Shown here piece by piece: positions 1-8,390 of a DNA stretch of 51,637 bases; position 1 is the stretch's first letter, and every line of letters begins with the position of its first letter. The stretch comes from Candidatus Zhuqueibacterota bacterium. GTDB lineage: Bacteria; Zhuqueibacterota; Zhuqueibacteria; Oceanimicrobiales; Oceanimicrobiaceae. Position numbers and translations under genes: made by a program. The notes beneath the pieces were generated by a model, which saw nothing but the letters and a program-made list of their open reading frames with translations, was not told the origin of the DNA and ran no database searches. The stretch covers positions 1 to 51,637 of the forward strand of contig JAJDAG010000127.1 of NCBI GenBank assembly GCA_029262005.1, read 5' to 3'.

Positions 1-1
1 A

Positions 2-85
2 AATATTGCTCGGCTCACAACGGTGTTGAAGGAATTTGATCTTGGTATTCGTGGGCAAAATAATAGAACAGAGAGTGAGGCATAA
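2..85 (+). CDS. rpmC: 50S ribosomal protein L29 (C-terminal fragment)
   Basis: Frame 2 is open from the window edge to the TAA at 83-85 and encodes 27 residues starting [16 protein letters not shown]. The pattern of Ile-Ala-Arg, three or four residues, then Val-Leu is the conserved C-terminal helix of L29, where other bacteria have IARIKTVL. L29 sits at the exit of the ribosomal peptide tunnel. Its position just before rpsQ is the standard S10-operon order. The tail after the helix ([13 protein letters not shown]) is a little longer than usual. The N-terminus lies outside the window. Confidence 0.8.
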   Translation, partial: NIARLTTVLKEFDLGIRGQNNRTESEA

Positions 86-89
86 GACC

Positions 90-350
90 GTGGAATTGAG
101 TAGAGGCAGCAGAAAAACCAAGAGCGGGCTGGTCGTATCCAATAAGATGGATAAGGGTATTGTCATATCTGTCGAGCGGATGGTAAAACACGATCTGTAC
201 GGCAAGTTTTTCAAAAAAACGTCGAAATTTATGGCTCATGATGAAAAAAATGAATGCCAGATTGGTGATCGTGTTAAAATCATGGAAGTCAGACCGTTGA
301 GTAAACGTAAGAGATGGCGTCTCGTTGAGATAGTTGAAAAGGCTAAGTAA
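90..350 (+). CDS. rpsQ: 30S ribosomal protein S17
   Basis: This encodes S17 (86 residues), a primary 16S rRNA-binding OB-fold protein of the small subunit. The core [17 protein letters not shown] and the later [22 protein letters not shown] block are diagnostic. I start it at GTG 90: a GTGAGG Shine-Dalgarno lies at 75-80, and the resulting length matches the family. The frame is open to an ATG at 36, but that would overlap the end of rpmC and add 18 residues absent from S17. The gene starts 5 bases after the rpmC stop and is followed by rplN after 23 bases. Confidence 0.95.
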   Translation: MELSRGSRKTKSGLVVSNKMDKGIVISVERMVKHDLYGKFFKKTSKFMAHDEKNECQIGDRVKIMEVRPLSKRKRWRLVEIVEKAK

Positions 351-373
351 CAAATAGACCGAGTGAGGAAATA

Positions 374-742
374 ATGATTCAGCAATATACACGAATGACG
401 GTCGCAGACAACACAGGTGCCAAGAAGGTAATGTGCATTATGGTGCCTGGTGGAACCAAGAGAAGGTATGCATACATTGGTGACAAGGTTGTGGTGTCTG
501 TAAAGTCCGCCATTCCTGGCAGTGCAGTGAAGAAGGGAGATGTCAGTAGAGCTGTGATCGTTCGCACGAAAAAGGCAATCCGTCGAAAAGACGGATCATA
601 TATTCGCTTTGATGAAAATGCTGCGGTGCTGATAAATGACCAGGATGAGCCAAAGGGCACTCGTATTTTTGGACCAGTGGCGCGTGAGTTGAGAGAAAAA
701 CAGTACATGAAGATCGTTTCTTTGGCCCCAGAGGTTCTCTAA
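374..742 (+). CDS. rplN: 50S ribosomal protein L14
   Basis: L14 (122 residues, the exact family length) is a beta-barrel protein that binds 23S rRNA at the subunit interface. It opens with [19 protein letters not shown], the near-invariant L14 start, and contains [14 protein letters not shown] and the closing [14 protein letters not shown] motif. The GAGTGAGGAAATA just before the ATG gives a good ribosome binding site. It is the first gene of the classical spc operon order (L14-L24-L5-S14-S8). Confidence 0.98.
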   Translation: MIQQYTRMTVADNTGAKKVMCIMVPGGTKRRYAYIGDKVVVSVKSAIPGSAVKKGDVSRAVIVRTKKAIRRKDGSYIRFDENAAVLINDQDEPKGTRIFGPVARELREKQYMKIVSLAPEVL

Positions 743-766
743 AACGATAAGACAAGGAATCGGAAG

Positions 767-1102
767 ATGCGAATAAAAAAAAACGATCAGGTTGTAGTTT
801 TGTCTGGGGAGTATAAAGGCAAGCGCGGAAAAGTCTTGAAGCTTTTCCCTGACCGTGATCGAGTAATTGTTGAGGGCGTGAGTTTTATAAGTAAACATAC
901 AAGGCCTTCACAGACAATGCCTCAAGGAGGGATTGTAAAAAAGGAAGCACCGATTCACCTTTCGAAAGTTATGCTGATTGATCCAAAAACCAATGAGCCG
1001 ACTCGTGTGAAATTGGGTTATCTTGAGGCTGATGGAAAGCGGTCACGGCAAAAGGTGCGATTTTCGAAGAAAACAGGTGAGATTATTCCTAACCAAACAT
1101 AA
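767..1102 (+). CDS. rplX: 50S ribosomal protein L24
   Basis: L24 (111 residues) is an early-assembly 23S rRNA-binding protein. The KOW motif is visible at the N-terminus ([20 protein letters not shown]), followed by the conserved [13 protein letters not shown] and [18 protein letters not shown] segments. The start ATG is followed by Lys/Asn-rich codons (MRIKKNDQ) and preceded by AAGGAATCGG. It lies 24 bases after rplN and 26 before rplE in the spc order. Confidence 0.97.
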   Translation: MRIKKNDQVVVLSGEYKGKRGKVLKLFPDRDRVIVEGVSFISKHTRPSQTMPQGGIVKKEAPIHLSKVMLIDPKTNEPTRVKLGYLEADGKRSRQKVRFSKKTGEIIPNQT

Positions 1103-1128
1103 ATTTGTCTTGAGGTTAAGAAGGAAGA

Positions 1129-1695
1129 ATGGCTGATTACGTTCCAAGGCTAATAGCCGAGTACCGGGAGAAGATTGTGCCCGGCTTGATGAAAAAAAAT
1201 GGGTATGCAAATATAATGCAAGTACCCAAGGTTGAGAAAGTTGTTTTAAACATGGGTGTTGGTGAGGCAACGCAAGACTCTAAGCTAATCGATAAATCTA
1301 TCGAGGATATTGAGAGTATTGCCGGGCAAAAGGCGATTGTAACCATTGCCAAAAAAGCAATCTCCAACTTTAAGCTTCGTGACGGCAACAAGGTCGGGTG
1401 CAAGGTTACTTTGAGGCGCCATCACATGTATGAATTTTTAGATCGGCTTATTAATATTGATATTCCCAGAATTCGGGATTTTCGCGGCCTGTCTGATCGC
1501 TCTTTTGATGGTAGAGGAAACTATAACCTTGGAATTAAGGAGCAGATTATCTTTCCTGAAATCGATTATGATAGAATCGATAAGATTCGGGGAATGGATA
1601 TTTGTATTGTAACAACGGCGAAGACAGATGCAGAGGCTTATGAACTGCTTGCTGCTTTTGGAATGCCATTTAAAAAGAAAAACGAAACTAACTAA
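1129..1695 (+). CDS. rplE: 50S ribosomal protein L5
   Basis: L5 (188 residues) binds 5S rRNA and contacts the P-site tRNA and S13 in the central protuberance. Family signatures include [15 protein letters not shown] near residue 34, [21 protein letters not shown] near residue 65, and [21 protein letters not shown] near residue 117. A short AAGGAAGA Shine-Dalgarno precedes ATG 1129. The stop is 16 bases before the TTG start of rpsN. The length is slightly above the typical 179-180 because of N- and C-terminal extensions. Confidence 0.98.
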   Translation: MADYVPRLIAEYREKIVPGLMKKNGYANIMQVPKVEKVVLNMGVGEATQDSKLIDKSIEDIESIAGQKAIVTIAKKAISNFKLRDGNKVGCKVTLRRHHMYEFLDRLINIDIPRIRDFRGLSDRSFDGRGNYNLGIKEQIIFPEIDYDRIDKIRGMDICIVTTAKTDAEAYELLAAFGMPFKKKNETN

Positions 1696-1711
1696 GATTA
1701 CGAGGGTCGTT

Positions 1712-1897
1712 TTGGCTAAGAAATCTTTAATAGCAAAGCAAAAAAGAGAGCCAAAGTTTAAGGTTCGCGCTTATAATCGGTGTTCCCGCTGTGGCCGCCC
1801 AAGAGCTTATTTGCGTAAATTTGGTCTGTGTAGAATTTGCTTTAGAGAGTTGTCTCTTGAAGGCAAGATTCCTGGCATCACAAAGTCTAGCTGGTAG
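1712..1897 (+). CDS. rpsN: 30S ribosomal protein S14, zinc-binding (type Z)
   Basis: S14 of the short zinc form (61 residues) assembles late into the 30S head. Four cysteines at about residues 24, 27, 40 and 43 (CSRC and CRIC) form the zinc ribbon. The flanking [26 protein letters not shown] is the type-Z signature. I start at TTG 1712, giving [10 protein letters not shown], the usual N-terminus. A longer open frame to ATG 1628 lies inside rplE and makes no sense for S14. GAGGGTCG at 1702-1709 is the likely ribosome binding site, rather close to the start. Confidence 0.96.
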   Translation: MAKKSLIAKQKREPKFKVRAYNRCSRCGRPRAYLRKFGLCRICFRELSLEGKIPGITKSSW

Positions 1898-1912
1898 GAG
1901 AGGGTTTTAGAT

Positions 1913-2311
1913 ATGAGCATGACAGATACAATTGCTGATTACTTGACAAGAATTCGGAACGCAAATCAAGCTAAGCACAGCAAGGTTGATATTCCAGCAT
2001 CCAATTTTAAGAAAAGCCTAACGCGCATACTTAAAGAATATGGTTATATTAAGGACTATCTTTTTATAGATGATAAGAAAAGTGGTCTGATAAGAATCTA
2101 CTTGAAATATGCGACGGATGGCACCAGTGTCATTAACGGTTTAAAACGTGTCAGTACACCTGGCTTACGCAAATATGTTGGCAGCAAGGAGGTCCCGCGC
2201 GTCTACAACAATCTCGGAATGGCGATTCTTTCAACACCTAGAGGCGTAATTTCAGATCGTGATGCCAGAAAGCTGAACGTAGGCGGCGAAATTGTTTGCT
2301 ATATTTGGTAA
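1913..2311 (+). CDS. rpsH: 30S ribosomal protein S8
   Basis: S8 (132 residues) binds helix 21 of 16S rRNA and in many bacteria also represses the spc operon translationally. It starts [20 protein letters not shown], the canonical S8 N-terminus, and ends in the conserved block from [10 protein letters not shown] to GGEIVCYIW, the C-terminal RNA-binding half. TAGGAGAGGG, overlapping the rpsN stop, supplies the ribosome binding site. ATG 1919 is an in-frame alternative start. The gap to rpsN is only 15 bases. The sequence does not let me say whether S8 autoregulation is kept here. Confidence 0.98.
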   Translation: MSMTDTIADYLTRIRNANQAKHSKVDIPASNFKKSLTRILKEYGYIKDYLFIDDKKSGLIRIYLKYATDGTSVINGLKRVSTPGLRKYVGSKEVPRVYNNLGMAILSTPRGVISDRDARKLNVGGEIVCYIW

Positions 2312-2339
2312 AGCATTGATAATAAGGAGAATTAACTAA

Positions 2340-2876
2340 GTGTCTCGTGTAGGAAAAAATCCTATTAGCCTGCCTGATGGTGTTGAGGTCGAAATAAAAG
2401 ACTCGGTGGTTAGTGTAAAAGGACCTAAGGGCAGTTTGTCTAAAGAAGTACATTCTGAAATTTCGGTTGAGATAAAAGATGGGCAGGTAGTTGTAAGCCG
2501 TCCAAATGATAGTAAAACTTTTCGTTCACTGCATGGCCTCTATCGTAGTTTGATTGCGAATATGGTTGAGGGCGTTCACAATTCGTTTGAGAAGAAACTT
2601 GAAATTGTCGGTGTTGGCTACAAAGGCGAGGTAAGTAACAAGCGACTGACATTGCAACTCGGGTACTCACATCCCATCGTCTTCGTTCCGCCGGAAGGGA
2701 TCGAAATTACAGCAGAGTCGCCAACAAAATTGGTTATTTCGGGAATTAATAAAGAGATAGTTGGTCAGGTAGCTGCCAAAATACGTTCGTTCAGACCGCC
2801 GGAGCCGTATAAAGGCAAGGGGGTTAAGTATGAAGATGAACAAATCCGAAGAAAAGCCGGAAAAACAGCTGCTTAA
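2340..2876 (+). CDS. rplF: 50S ribosomal protein L6
   Basis: L6 (178 residues) is a two-domain protein near the factor-binding site of the 50S subunit. It begins MSRVGKNPISLPDGVEV and closes with the signature FRPPEPYKGKGVKYEDEQIRRKAGK. The start is GTG 2340, supported by AAGGAGAA at 2324-2331 with 8 bases of spacing and by the family N-terminus. It lies 28 bases after rpsH and 17 before rplR. Confidence 0.98.
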   Translation: MSRVGKNPISLPDGVEVEIKDSVVSVKGPKGSLSKEVHSEISVEIKDGQVVVSRPNDSKTFRSLHGLYRSLIANMVEGVHNSFEKKLEIVGVGYKGEVSNKRLTLQLGYSHPIVFVPPEGIEITAESPTKLVISGINKEIVGQVAAKIRSFRPPEPYKGKGVKYEDEQIRRKAGKTAA

Positions 2877-2893
2877 ACGGTCAAAGGTTTACC

Positions 2894-3268
2894 ATGTCAA
2901 CTAAGATTTATGCTAGGGCCTTGAAAAGGTCAAAAAAAAGAGTACGTATCAGAAAAAAAATTTCAGGTGCTACCGAAAGGCCACGCCTGGCTGTGTTTCG
3001 CAGCGCAAAAAATATTTATGTGCAAATTATTGATGACGTACAAAGACGTTCTCTGTGTGGCGTGTCTACGGTTACACCGAGCTTGCAAAAGGACGTTGCC
3101 AAGGCCAAGAGTAAGTTGGAAGCTGCAAAACTTGTAGGTGCGGCCATTGCACAAGCTGCAAAAGAATTGAAAATAGAATCAGTGGTATTTGATCGAGGAG
3201 GCTACCTGTATCACGGTCGTGTGAAAGCCGTTGCTGATGGCGCACGTGAGGGTGGTTTGAAGTTCTAA
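2894..3268 (+). CDS. rplR: 50S ribosomal protein L18
   Basis: L18 (124 residues) binds 5S rRNA with L5 and L25. Seen motifs are RVRIRKKISGATERPRLAVFRSAKNIYVQIIDD, VGAAIAQAAKELKIESVVFDRGGYLYHGRVKAVADGAREGGLKF. The C-terminal FDRGG-Y-YHGRV-A-AD-AREGGL block is diagnostic. The gene is in the expected place between rplF and rpsE. Confidence 0.97.
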   Translation: MSTKIYARALKRSKKRVRIRKKISGATERPRLAVFRSAKNIYVQIIDDVQRRSLCGVSTVTPSLQKDVAKAKSKLEAAKLVGAAIAQAAKELKIESVVFDRGGYLYHGRVKAVADGAREGGLKF

Positions 3269-3302
3269 GATCTATATGTAGGAATAGTTTACGGAGACTT
3301 CG

Positions 3303-3827
3303 TTGAAGAATATTGTAAAAATTAACCCGGCTGAGCTCGACTTGAAGGAACGCGTTATTCAAATTAACCGCGTTGCCAAGGTTGTTAAAGGTGGCCGCCG
3401 CTTCAGTTTTAATGCCATTGTGGTAGTCGGTGATGGAAATGGACATGTGGGTACAGGTCTAGGGAAAGCCAATGAGGTTGTAAGTGCGATTGCCAAGGGT
3501 TCTGAAAACGCCAAGAAAAACTTAGTACGGGTTCCTATTGTCAAAGGGACGATCCCACACACAATAAAGGGCAAGTTTGGTGCAGGAAAGGTTTTCTTAA
3601 AACCTGCGTCGCCGGGAACAGGTGTAATTGCAGGCGGGGCCATTCGTGCAATTGTTGAAGCCGCAGGGATTCAGGATATTTTAACCAAGTGTATGGGTTC
3701 AGCCAATCCGCATAATGTGGTTAAGGCAACGATGGTTGCTTTAACGGAATTGATGGACGTTTCAGAAGTTGCTCGTAAACGCGGGTTGACAATCTCTGAA
3801 GTATTTAATAAAACTATGACAGTATAG
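3303..3827 (+). CDS. rpsE: 30S ribosomal protein S5
   Basis: S5 (174 residues) lines the mRNA entry channel and influences decoding accuracy. The N-terminal dsRBD-like domain ([38 protein letters not shown]) and the C-terminal half ([34 protein letters not shown]) are textbook. The start is TTG 3303 ([12 protein letters not shown]), with ACGGAGA at 3291-3297. There is no in-frame ATG upstream that would suit the family length. A TTG start on such a highly expressed gene is notable. It is followed after 5 bases by rpmD. Confidence 0.97.
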   Translation: MKNIVKINPAELDLKERVIQINRVAKVVKGGRRFSFNAIVVVGDGNGHVGTGLGKANEVVSAIAKGSENAKKNLVRVPIVKGTIPHTIKGKFGAGKVFLKPASPGTGVIAGGAIRAIVEAAGIQDILTKCMGSANPHNVVKATMVALTELMDVSEVARKRGLTISEVFNKTMTV

Positions 3828-3832
3828 ATATT

Positions 3833-4021
3833 ATGGCCGCGAAAAAGACCGTTCGGATAACTCAGGTTCGCAGTATAATTGGTCGCCATTTCAATCAAAA
3901 ACGTACGATTGACGCATTGGGCTTGAGGCGAATCAACCATACAGTAGAACACACGGATTGCCCGCAAATCAGAGGCATGATAAATAAAGTCAGTCATCTT
4001 GTTAAAGTAGAATCTGCTTAG
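3833..4021 (+). CDS. rpmD: 50S ribosomal protein L30
   Basis: L30 (62 residues) is a small alpha/beta 50S protein present in only part of the bacteria. The sequence [36 protein letters not shown] matches the family core (ITQ-RS-IG, GLRR-NHTVEH), and the region after it is the usual [12 protein letters not shown] helix. It lies 5 bases after rpsE and 18 before rplO, in the canonical order. Confidence 0.96.
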   Translation: MAAKKTVRITQVRSIIGRHFNQKRTIDALGLRRINHTVEHTDCPQIRGMINKVSHLVKVESA

Positions 4022-4039
4022 ACAGAGGAATTTTTGAAT

Positions 4040-4480
4040 ATGGATTTAGGCAGCCTAAAAAGTGCGCCAGGTGCCGTTCGCAAGCGCAAAAGAATAGGTC
4101 GTGGACCTGGTTCAGGCCACGGTAAGACATCTGGAAAAGGACACAAAGGTCAAAGATCGCGCTCCGGATCTTCGATTAGACCATGGTTTGAGGGTGGACA
4201 AATGCCATTACAGCGGCGTCTACCCAAGCGTGGCTTTACGAATATTTTCAGGAAGGAATATCAGGTCATTAATGTGAAAGATCTTGGGCGTTTGTCAGAG
4301 AACGAGGGAATTACGCCGGAGGTTTTGTTTAAGCAGGGACTTGTTAGCAAAAGTAGCATGCGTGTAAAAGTTCTTGGGGATGGCGAGATTTCTCAAGCAA
4401 TTGAGATTTCAGCGCATGCCTTTAGTGCTTCAGCAAAAGAAAAAATTGAAAAAGCCGGCGGGAAGGTGACAGTATTATGA
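4040..4480 (+). CDS. rplO: 50S ribosomal protein L15
   Basis: L15 (146 residues) is a late-assembly 23S rRNA-binding protein. The Gly/Arg/Lys-rich N-terminus (RKRKRIGRGPGSGHGKTSGKGHKGQ) and the RPWFEGGQMPLQRRLPKRGF block are diagnostic. I prefer ATG 4040 because the AGAGGAA Shine-Dalgarno at 4024-4030 then has 9 bases of spacing; TTG 4034, two codons upstream, is the alternative. The stop TGA overlaps the secY start in an ATGA arrangement, which implies translational coupling. Confidence 0.96.
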   Translation: MDLGSLKSAPGAVRKRKRIGRGPGSGHGKTSGKGHKGQRSRSGSSIRPWFEGGQMPLQRRLPKRGFTNIFRKEYQVINVKDLGRLSENEGITPEVLFKQGLVSKSSMRVKVLGDGEISQAIEISAHAFSASAKEKIEKAGGKVTVL

Positions 4481-5811
4481 TGCAAGGCGTCCAAAGTATG
4501 TTCAAAATACCAGAGTTGAAACAGCGTATTATTTTCACGCTGCTCATTCTGATAGTTTACCGTATCGGTGGACACATGCCAATCCCGGGTATCAACAGTG
4601 CCGCGCTGCTCGATTTTTTTAGCGAAGCACAAGGTGGAGGACTCTTGGGGTTGTATGATCTTTTTGCGGGCGGCGCGTTTCGTCGCGCAACGGTTTTTGC
4701 CTTGGGTATTATGCCATACATTTCCGCCTCAATTATTATTCAATTGCTTGGCGCCGTAGTTCCTTACTTCCAGAAATTGCAAAAAGAGGGTGAAGAAGGA
4801 AGAAAAAAGATTACTCAGTATACCCGTTACGGCACTGTGTTTATTTCAGCAATGCAAGCCTACGGTGTGAGCATATTCTTGGAGAGCATTCGAACAAATG
4901 CTGGTTTGTCTGTCGTGCCTGACGCAGGCTGGGGATTTCGATTGTTAACCATGATTACGCTTGGAGCCGGCACTATTTTGATAATGTGGCTTGGTGAGCA
5001 GATTACAGAAAGAGGTATTGGGAACGGTATCTCACTGATAATTTTTATTGGTATCATCGCAACTTTCCCCAATGCGGTGCTTGATGAATACCAACAGATA
5101 AGTGGCGGAAACCGTGCCATTCTTACTGAAGTGTTTTTACTCGGGGTAATGGTCGTGACAATTGCAGGCGTGGTTGCCTTAACGCAAGGGACGCGCAAGA
5201 TACCAGTGCAGTATGCAAAGCGTGTGGTCGGCAGGAAAGTCTATGGTGGGCAAAGTACGCATATACCGTTGCGAGTTAATACTGCCGGTGTTATGCCAAT
5301 CATCTTTGCTCAGTCAATTATGTTTGTGCCTCAAACAGTTGTGACTTTCTTCCCAAATAGCGAATTTATGAATTCACTCACACGCTATTTTGATGTGCAA
5401 TCTGCAGTTTATTGGTTTATCTTTGGTATGTTAATTATATTTTTCACCTATTTTTATACTGCCATAGCTTTCAATCCTGTTGATGTTGCTGATAATATGA
5501 AGAAGCACGGTGGTTTTATCCCAGGTGTTCGCCCAGGGAAACGAACGGCGGAATTTATAGACAATATTTTAACACGCATTACACTGCCTGGGTCTATTTG
5601 TTTGGCATTTGTTGCTATTTTACCATTCATAATTTCGCGGTTTGTAAACGTATCGTATAATTTCGCTTCTTTTTATGGCGGGACTTCATTGCTCATTATT
5701 GTCGGTGTAGGACTGGATACGTTGCAGCAATTGGAGTCTCATTTATTGATGCGACATTATGATGGTTTCATGCAGGGTAGTGGTAGAGTTAAAGGCAGGC
5801 GCAGATTTTAA
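4477..5811 (+). CDS. secY: Protein translocase subunit SecY
   Basis: SecY (444 residues) is the channel-forming subunit of the SecYEG translocon in the inner membrane. Ten hydrophobic segments can be followed. Recognisable motifs are RIGGHMPIPGIN after TM1, the plug-region GGGLLGLYDLFAGGAFRRATVFALGIMPYISASII, GNGISLIIFIGI, and the cytosolic loop NPVDVADNMKKHGGFIPGVRPG with the C-terminal LLMRHYDGFM-GRVKGRR. It overlaps rplO by 4 bases and abuts map with no gap. adk, which often follows secY, is absent. Confidence 0.98.
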   Translation: MMQGVQSMFKIPELKQRIIFTLLILIVYRIGGHMPIPGINSAALLDFFSEAQGGGLLGLYDLFAGGAFRRATVFALGIMPYISASIIIQLLGAVVPYFQKLQKEGEEGRKKITQYTRYGTVFISAMQAYGVSIFLESIRTNAGLSVVPDAGWGFRLLTMITLGAGTILIMWLGEQITERGIGNGISLIIFIGIIATFPNAVLDEYQQISGGNRAILTEVFLLGVMVVTIAGVVALTQGTRKIPVQYAKRVVGRKVYGGQSTHIPLRVNTAGVMPIIFAQSIMFVPQTVVTFFPNSEFMNSLTRYFDVQSAVYWFIFGMLIIFFTYFYTAIAFNPVDVADNMKKHGGFIPGVRPGKRTAEFIDNILTRITLPGSICLAFVAILPFIISRFVNVSYNFASFYGGTSLLIIVGVGLDTLQQLESHLLMRHYDGFMQGSGRVKGRRRF

Positions 5812-6561
5812 GTGATTCATATTCGTAGTAAAAGAGAGATAGATGCCATCCGTAAAAGTTGCCGTATTGTTGTTGCAGCTTTGCAATTGGCTGAAAAACT
5901 TATCGCGCCCGGCGTTGAAACGTTGAAAATTGACAAACAAATAGAGAAGTTGATTTTGCAACGAGGTGGATATCCCGCATTTAAGGGATATAACGGATTT
6001 CCTGCGAGTTCATGTATCTCCGTTGATGACGAAGTTGTACATGGTATTCCAGGAAAGAGAGTATTGGCCGCTGGGGAAATTGTGAGTGTGGATATTGGTG
6101 TTGAGTGTGAGGGTTTCTTTGGTGATAGTGCCAGAACATTTGCAGTCGGGGAGATTAGCGAAGACAAGAAACAATTGATGCGGGTTACGCAAGATTCTTT
6201 GAACCAGGGCATTCTTAAGATTGCCGATGGTGCTCGATTATCTAATGTTTCCCACGCTATTCAGAATGAAGTTGAAAAGGCGGATTATTCTGTCGTTAGA
6301 GATTTGGTTGGGCATGGAATTGGCCGTAAGTTGCACGAGGATCCGCAGATTCCTAATTATGGCGCGCCAAACTCAGGGCCGCGTTTGCGCAGGGGCATGG
6401 TGTTAGCGGTTGAGCCAATGGTGAATATGGGTACATTTGAAGTAAAAACACTTGAAGATAATTGGACTGTTGTAACTCAAGACGGGTTACCTTCAGCTCA
6501 TTTTGAGCACACTGTGGTCGTTTCAGATAATGGCCCGGAAATACTTACAGACGATAATTAA
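5812..6561 (+). CDS. map: Type I methionine aminopeptidase
   Basis: This cytosolic metallo-aminopeptidase (249 residues) removes the initiator methionine from nascent proteins. The pita-bread metal ligands are visible in [18 protein letters not shown] (two Asp), the [18 protein letters not shown] block (His), [11 protein letters not shown] (Glu) and [17 protein letters not shown] (Glu). The start is GTG 5812, directly abutting the secY stop, which suggests translational coupling. The secY-map-infA order without adk is common in Bacteroidota and relatives. Confidence 0.97.
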   Translation: MIHIRSKREIDAIRKSCRIVVAALQLAEKLIAPGVETLKIDKQIEKLILQRGGYPAFKGYNGFPASSCISVDDEVVHGIPGKRVLAAGEIVSVDIGVECEGFFGDSARTFAVGEISEDKKQLMRVTQDSLNQGILKIADGARLSNVSHAIQNEVEKADYSVVRDLVGHGIGRKLHEDPQIPNYGAPNSGPRLRRGMVLAVEPMVNMGTFEVKTLEDNWTVVTQDGLPSAHFEHTVVVSDNGPEILTDDN

Positions 6562-6563
6562 AA

Positions 6564-6782
6564 ATGGCAAAAGAAGCACCAATCAAGATAGACGGGACCA
6601 TCACTGAGACGTTGCCCAATGCTACGTTCAGGGTTGAATTGGAGAACGGTCATAAGGTGCTGGCGCATATTTCAGGAAAAATGAGAATGCATTTTATTAA
6701 GATTCTGCCAGGTGATAAAGTGACATTGGAACTGTCTCCCTACGATTTGAGTCGGGGACGGATAACGTATCGGTATAAGTGA
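6564..6782 (+). CDS. infA: Translation initiation factor IF-1
   Basis: IF-1 (72 residues, the exact family length) is an S1/OB-fold protein that occupies the ribosomal A site during initiation. The sequence from [20 protein letters not shown] through [28 protein letters not shown] to RGRITYRYK matches IF-1 throughout. The start ATG is two bases after the map stop. The start context is AT-rich with no clear separate Shine-Dalgarno, consistent with coupled translation. Confidence 0.98.
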   Translation: MAKEAPIKIDGTITETLPNATFRVELENGHKVLAHISGKMRMHFIKILPGDKVTLELSPYDLSRGRITYRYK

Positions 6783-6791
6783 GGGTGACAA

Positions 6792-6905
6792 ATGAAGGTT
6801 CGGTCTTCCTTGAAGAAGATTTGTGATAATTGTAAAATTATCCGTAGAAAAGGGCGAGTGATCGTCATTTGCAAAAATCCACGGCATAAACAGCGCCAAG
6901 GGTAA
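6792..6905 (+). CDS. rpmJ: 50S ribosomal protein L36
   Basis: This 37-residue gene begins [20 protein letters not shown] and ends NPRHKQRQG. The zinc ligands are Cys11, Cys14, Cys27 and His32 (C-x2-C-x12-C-x4-H), so this is the zinc-binding form. L36 is the smallest 50S protein and helps order 23S rRNA near the L7/L12 stalk base. GAGGGTG at 6781-6787 overlaps the region just after the infA stop and is a good ribosome binding site. Confidence 0.96.
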   Translation: MKVRSSLKKICDNCKIIRRKGRVIVICKNPRHKQRQG

Positions 6906-6932
6906 TTCTAATCGAAGTTTTGGAGGAATGTT

Positions 6933-7280
6933 TTGGCTCGTATAGCAGGAGTTGATTTACCTAAAGACAAACGCGTGGTCATTGGCTTGACCTATATTTT
7001 TGGCATCGGCCCTACCAGTTCCAAGAAAATTCTTGGTGAGGCTGGTGTTGATTATTCAACACGGGTGAAGGATCTGACCAATGATGATGTCGCTAAGATT
7101 CGGAGCATCATAACGAATGCCTATCGAGTTGAGGGTGCTCTTCGTACTGAAGTTACAATGAGCATTAAGCGGCTTATGGATATTGGTTGCTATCGTGGCC
7201 TGCGTCATAGACGGGGATTGCCGGTGCGCGGCCAGCGAACGCATACTAACGCTAAAACTAGAAGAAGCCGTAAGCGGTAA
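6933..7280 (+). CDS. rpsM: 30S ribosomal protein S13
   Basis: S13 (115 residues) sits in the 30S head and bridges to L5. The start [26 protein letters not shown] and the C-terminal [26 protein letters not shown] are unmistakable. The initiation codon is TTG 6933 with TGGAGGAA at 6921-6928. An ATG at 6928 is in a different frame and is part of the ribosome-binding region. It begins the alpha-operon set S13-S11-S4-RpoA-L17. Confidence 0.97.
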   Translation: MARIAGVDLPKDKRVVIGLTYIFGIGPTSSKKILGEAGVDYSTRVKDLTNDDVAKIRSIITNAYRVEGALRTEVTMSIKRLMDIGCYRGLRHRRGLPVRGQRTHTNAKTRRSRKR

Positions 7281-7311
7281 TTGAAAATTCAAAGTCGAGA
7301 GGCTACAGTAA

Positions 7312-7701
7312 ATGGCTCCAACAAAAAAACCAAGGGGTAAGAAAAAGGATAAGGTAGAGGCAAACGGTATTGCCCACATAAAAGCTACCTTTAACAACAC
7401 TATCATTACCCTGACGGATCAGTATGGCAATGTAATATCTTGGGCTTCCGCAGGGAAGCTTGGGTTCAAGGGTTCGCGTAAAAGTACTCCTTTTGCTGCT
7501 CAATTATCCGCCGAGTCTGCTGCCAAAGAGGCAAAGGAGTTGGGTTTGCAAAGAGTTGAAGTACATATTAAAGGCCCGGGGTCCGGACGTGAATCGGCAG
7601 TTCGCTCATTGCAGGCATCCGGACTGGAAATTTCTGCTATTAAGGACGTTACACCCATCCCTCATAATGGTTGTCGTCCGCCAAAACGCAGACGAGTATA
7701 A
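7312..7701 (+). CDS. rpsK: 30S ribosomal protein S11
   Basis: S11 (129 residues) forms part of the platform near the E-site mRNA. Motifs include [45 protein letters not shown], and the C-terminal [17 protein letters not shown] followed by [18 protein letters not shown]. The Lys-rich N-terminus ([10 protein letters not shown]) is typical. The gap from rpsM is 31 bases. Confidence 0.98.
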   Translation: MAPTKKPRGKKKDKVEANGIAHIKATFNNTIITLTDQYGNVISWASAGKLGFKGSRKSTPFAAQLSAESAAKEAKELGLQRVEVHIKGPGSGRESAVRSLQASGLEISAIKDVTPIPHNGCRPPKRRRV

Positions 7702-7732
7702 TGTTTGCACTACTTGGAGGTATTAGAATTTA

Positions 7733-8362
7733 ATGGCAAGATATATTGGCCCAGCTTGTAAGCTTTGTAGACGGGAAGAGCAAAAGCTTTTTCTGAAAGG
7801 TTCCAAGTGCACAACACCGAAGTGTCCGCTTGATAAGAAATCTTATCCACCAGGACAGCATGGTACCAGGCGCCGCTTCAAGCAGTCGGAATATGGTATT
7901 CAGTTGAGAGAAAAGCAGAAAGTGCGCAGAATGTACGGCCTGCTTGAGACACAATTTCGCAACTACTTCGAAAAAGCTGAGCGGCAAAAGGGGATTACGA
8001 GTGAAAACCTTTTGCAATTGTTAGAGCGACGACTGGACAATTCGGTTTACAGATTTGGTTTCGCCTCGTCTAGAAAAACAGCACGACAACTTGTGCGGCA
8101 CGGACATTTTATGGTTAATGGACGGGCGGTCGATATACCGTCTTATATCCTTAAGCCGGGAGATGTTGTGCAGGTTAAAGATAAGAGTAAACGATTGGAT
8201 GTGATCCATAGCTCCATGAAAAAGATGCGGGAAGGCAAGTTGCTTCCATGGCTTGACTTGGACAAGGCTGGAATGAAGGGAACGCTTCTAAATAACCCAT
8301 CCCGAGATGATATTCCATTGGAGATAAACGAGTCTCTAATCGTTGAGCTCTATTCTAAGTAA
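7733..8362 (+). CDS. rpsD: 30S ribosomal protein S4 (zinc-binding form)
   Basis: S4 (209 residues) is a primary 16S rRNA assembly protein. A zinc site is visible at the N-terminus: Cys9, Cys12, Cys26 and Cys31 (C-x2-C...C-x4-C). The S4 RNA-binding domain follows at about residues 98-160, containing RLDNSVYRFGFASSRKTARQ and HGHFMVNGRAVDIPSY. The start is ATG 7733 after GGAGG at 7716-7720. In some bacteria S4 is the autoregulator of the alpha operon. Together with S14 and L36 this is the third zinc-containing ribosomal protein in the operon. Confidence 0.98.
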   Translation: MARYIGPACKLCRREEQKLFLKGSKCTTPKCPLDKKSYPPGQHGTRRRFKQSEYGIQLREKQKVRRMYGLLETQFRNYFEKAERQKGITSENLLQLLERRLDNSVYRFGFASSRKTARQLVRHGHFMVNGRAVDIPSYILKPGDVVQVKDKSKRLDVIHSSMKKMREGKLLPWLDLDKAGMKGTLLNNPSRDDIPLEINESLIVELYSK

Positions 8363-8390
8363 TCAACATTTGTTACGGAGATTTTAGAAT

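Noticed and set aside
15-392. 125-residue minus-strand open frame over rpsQ
   Set aside because: It lies antisense to rpsQ in the ribosomal operon and has no ribosomal or other recognisable motif. The plus-strand reading is secure.
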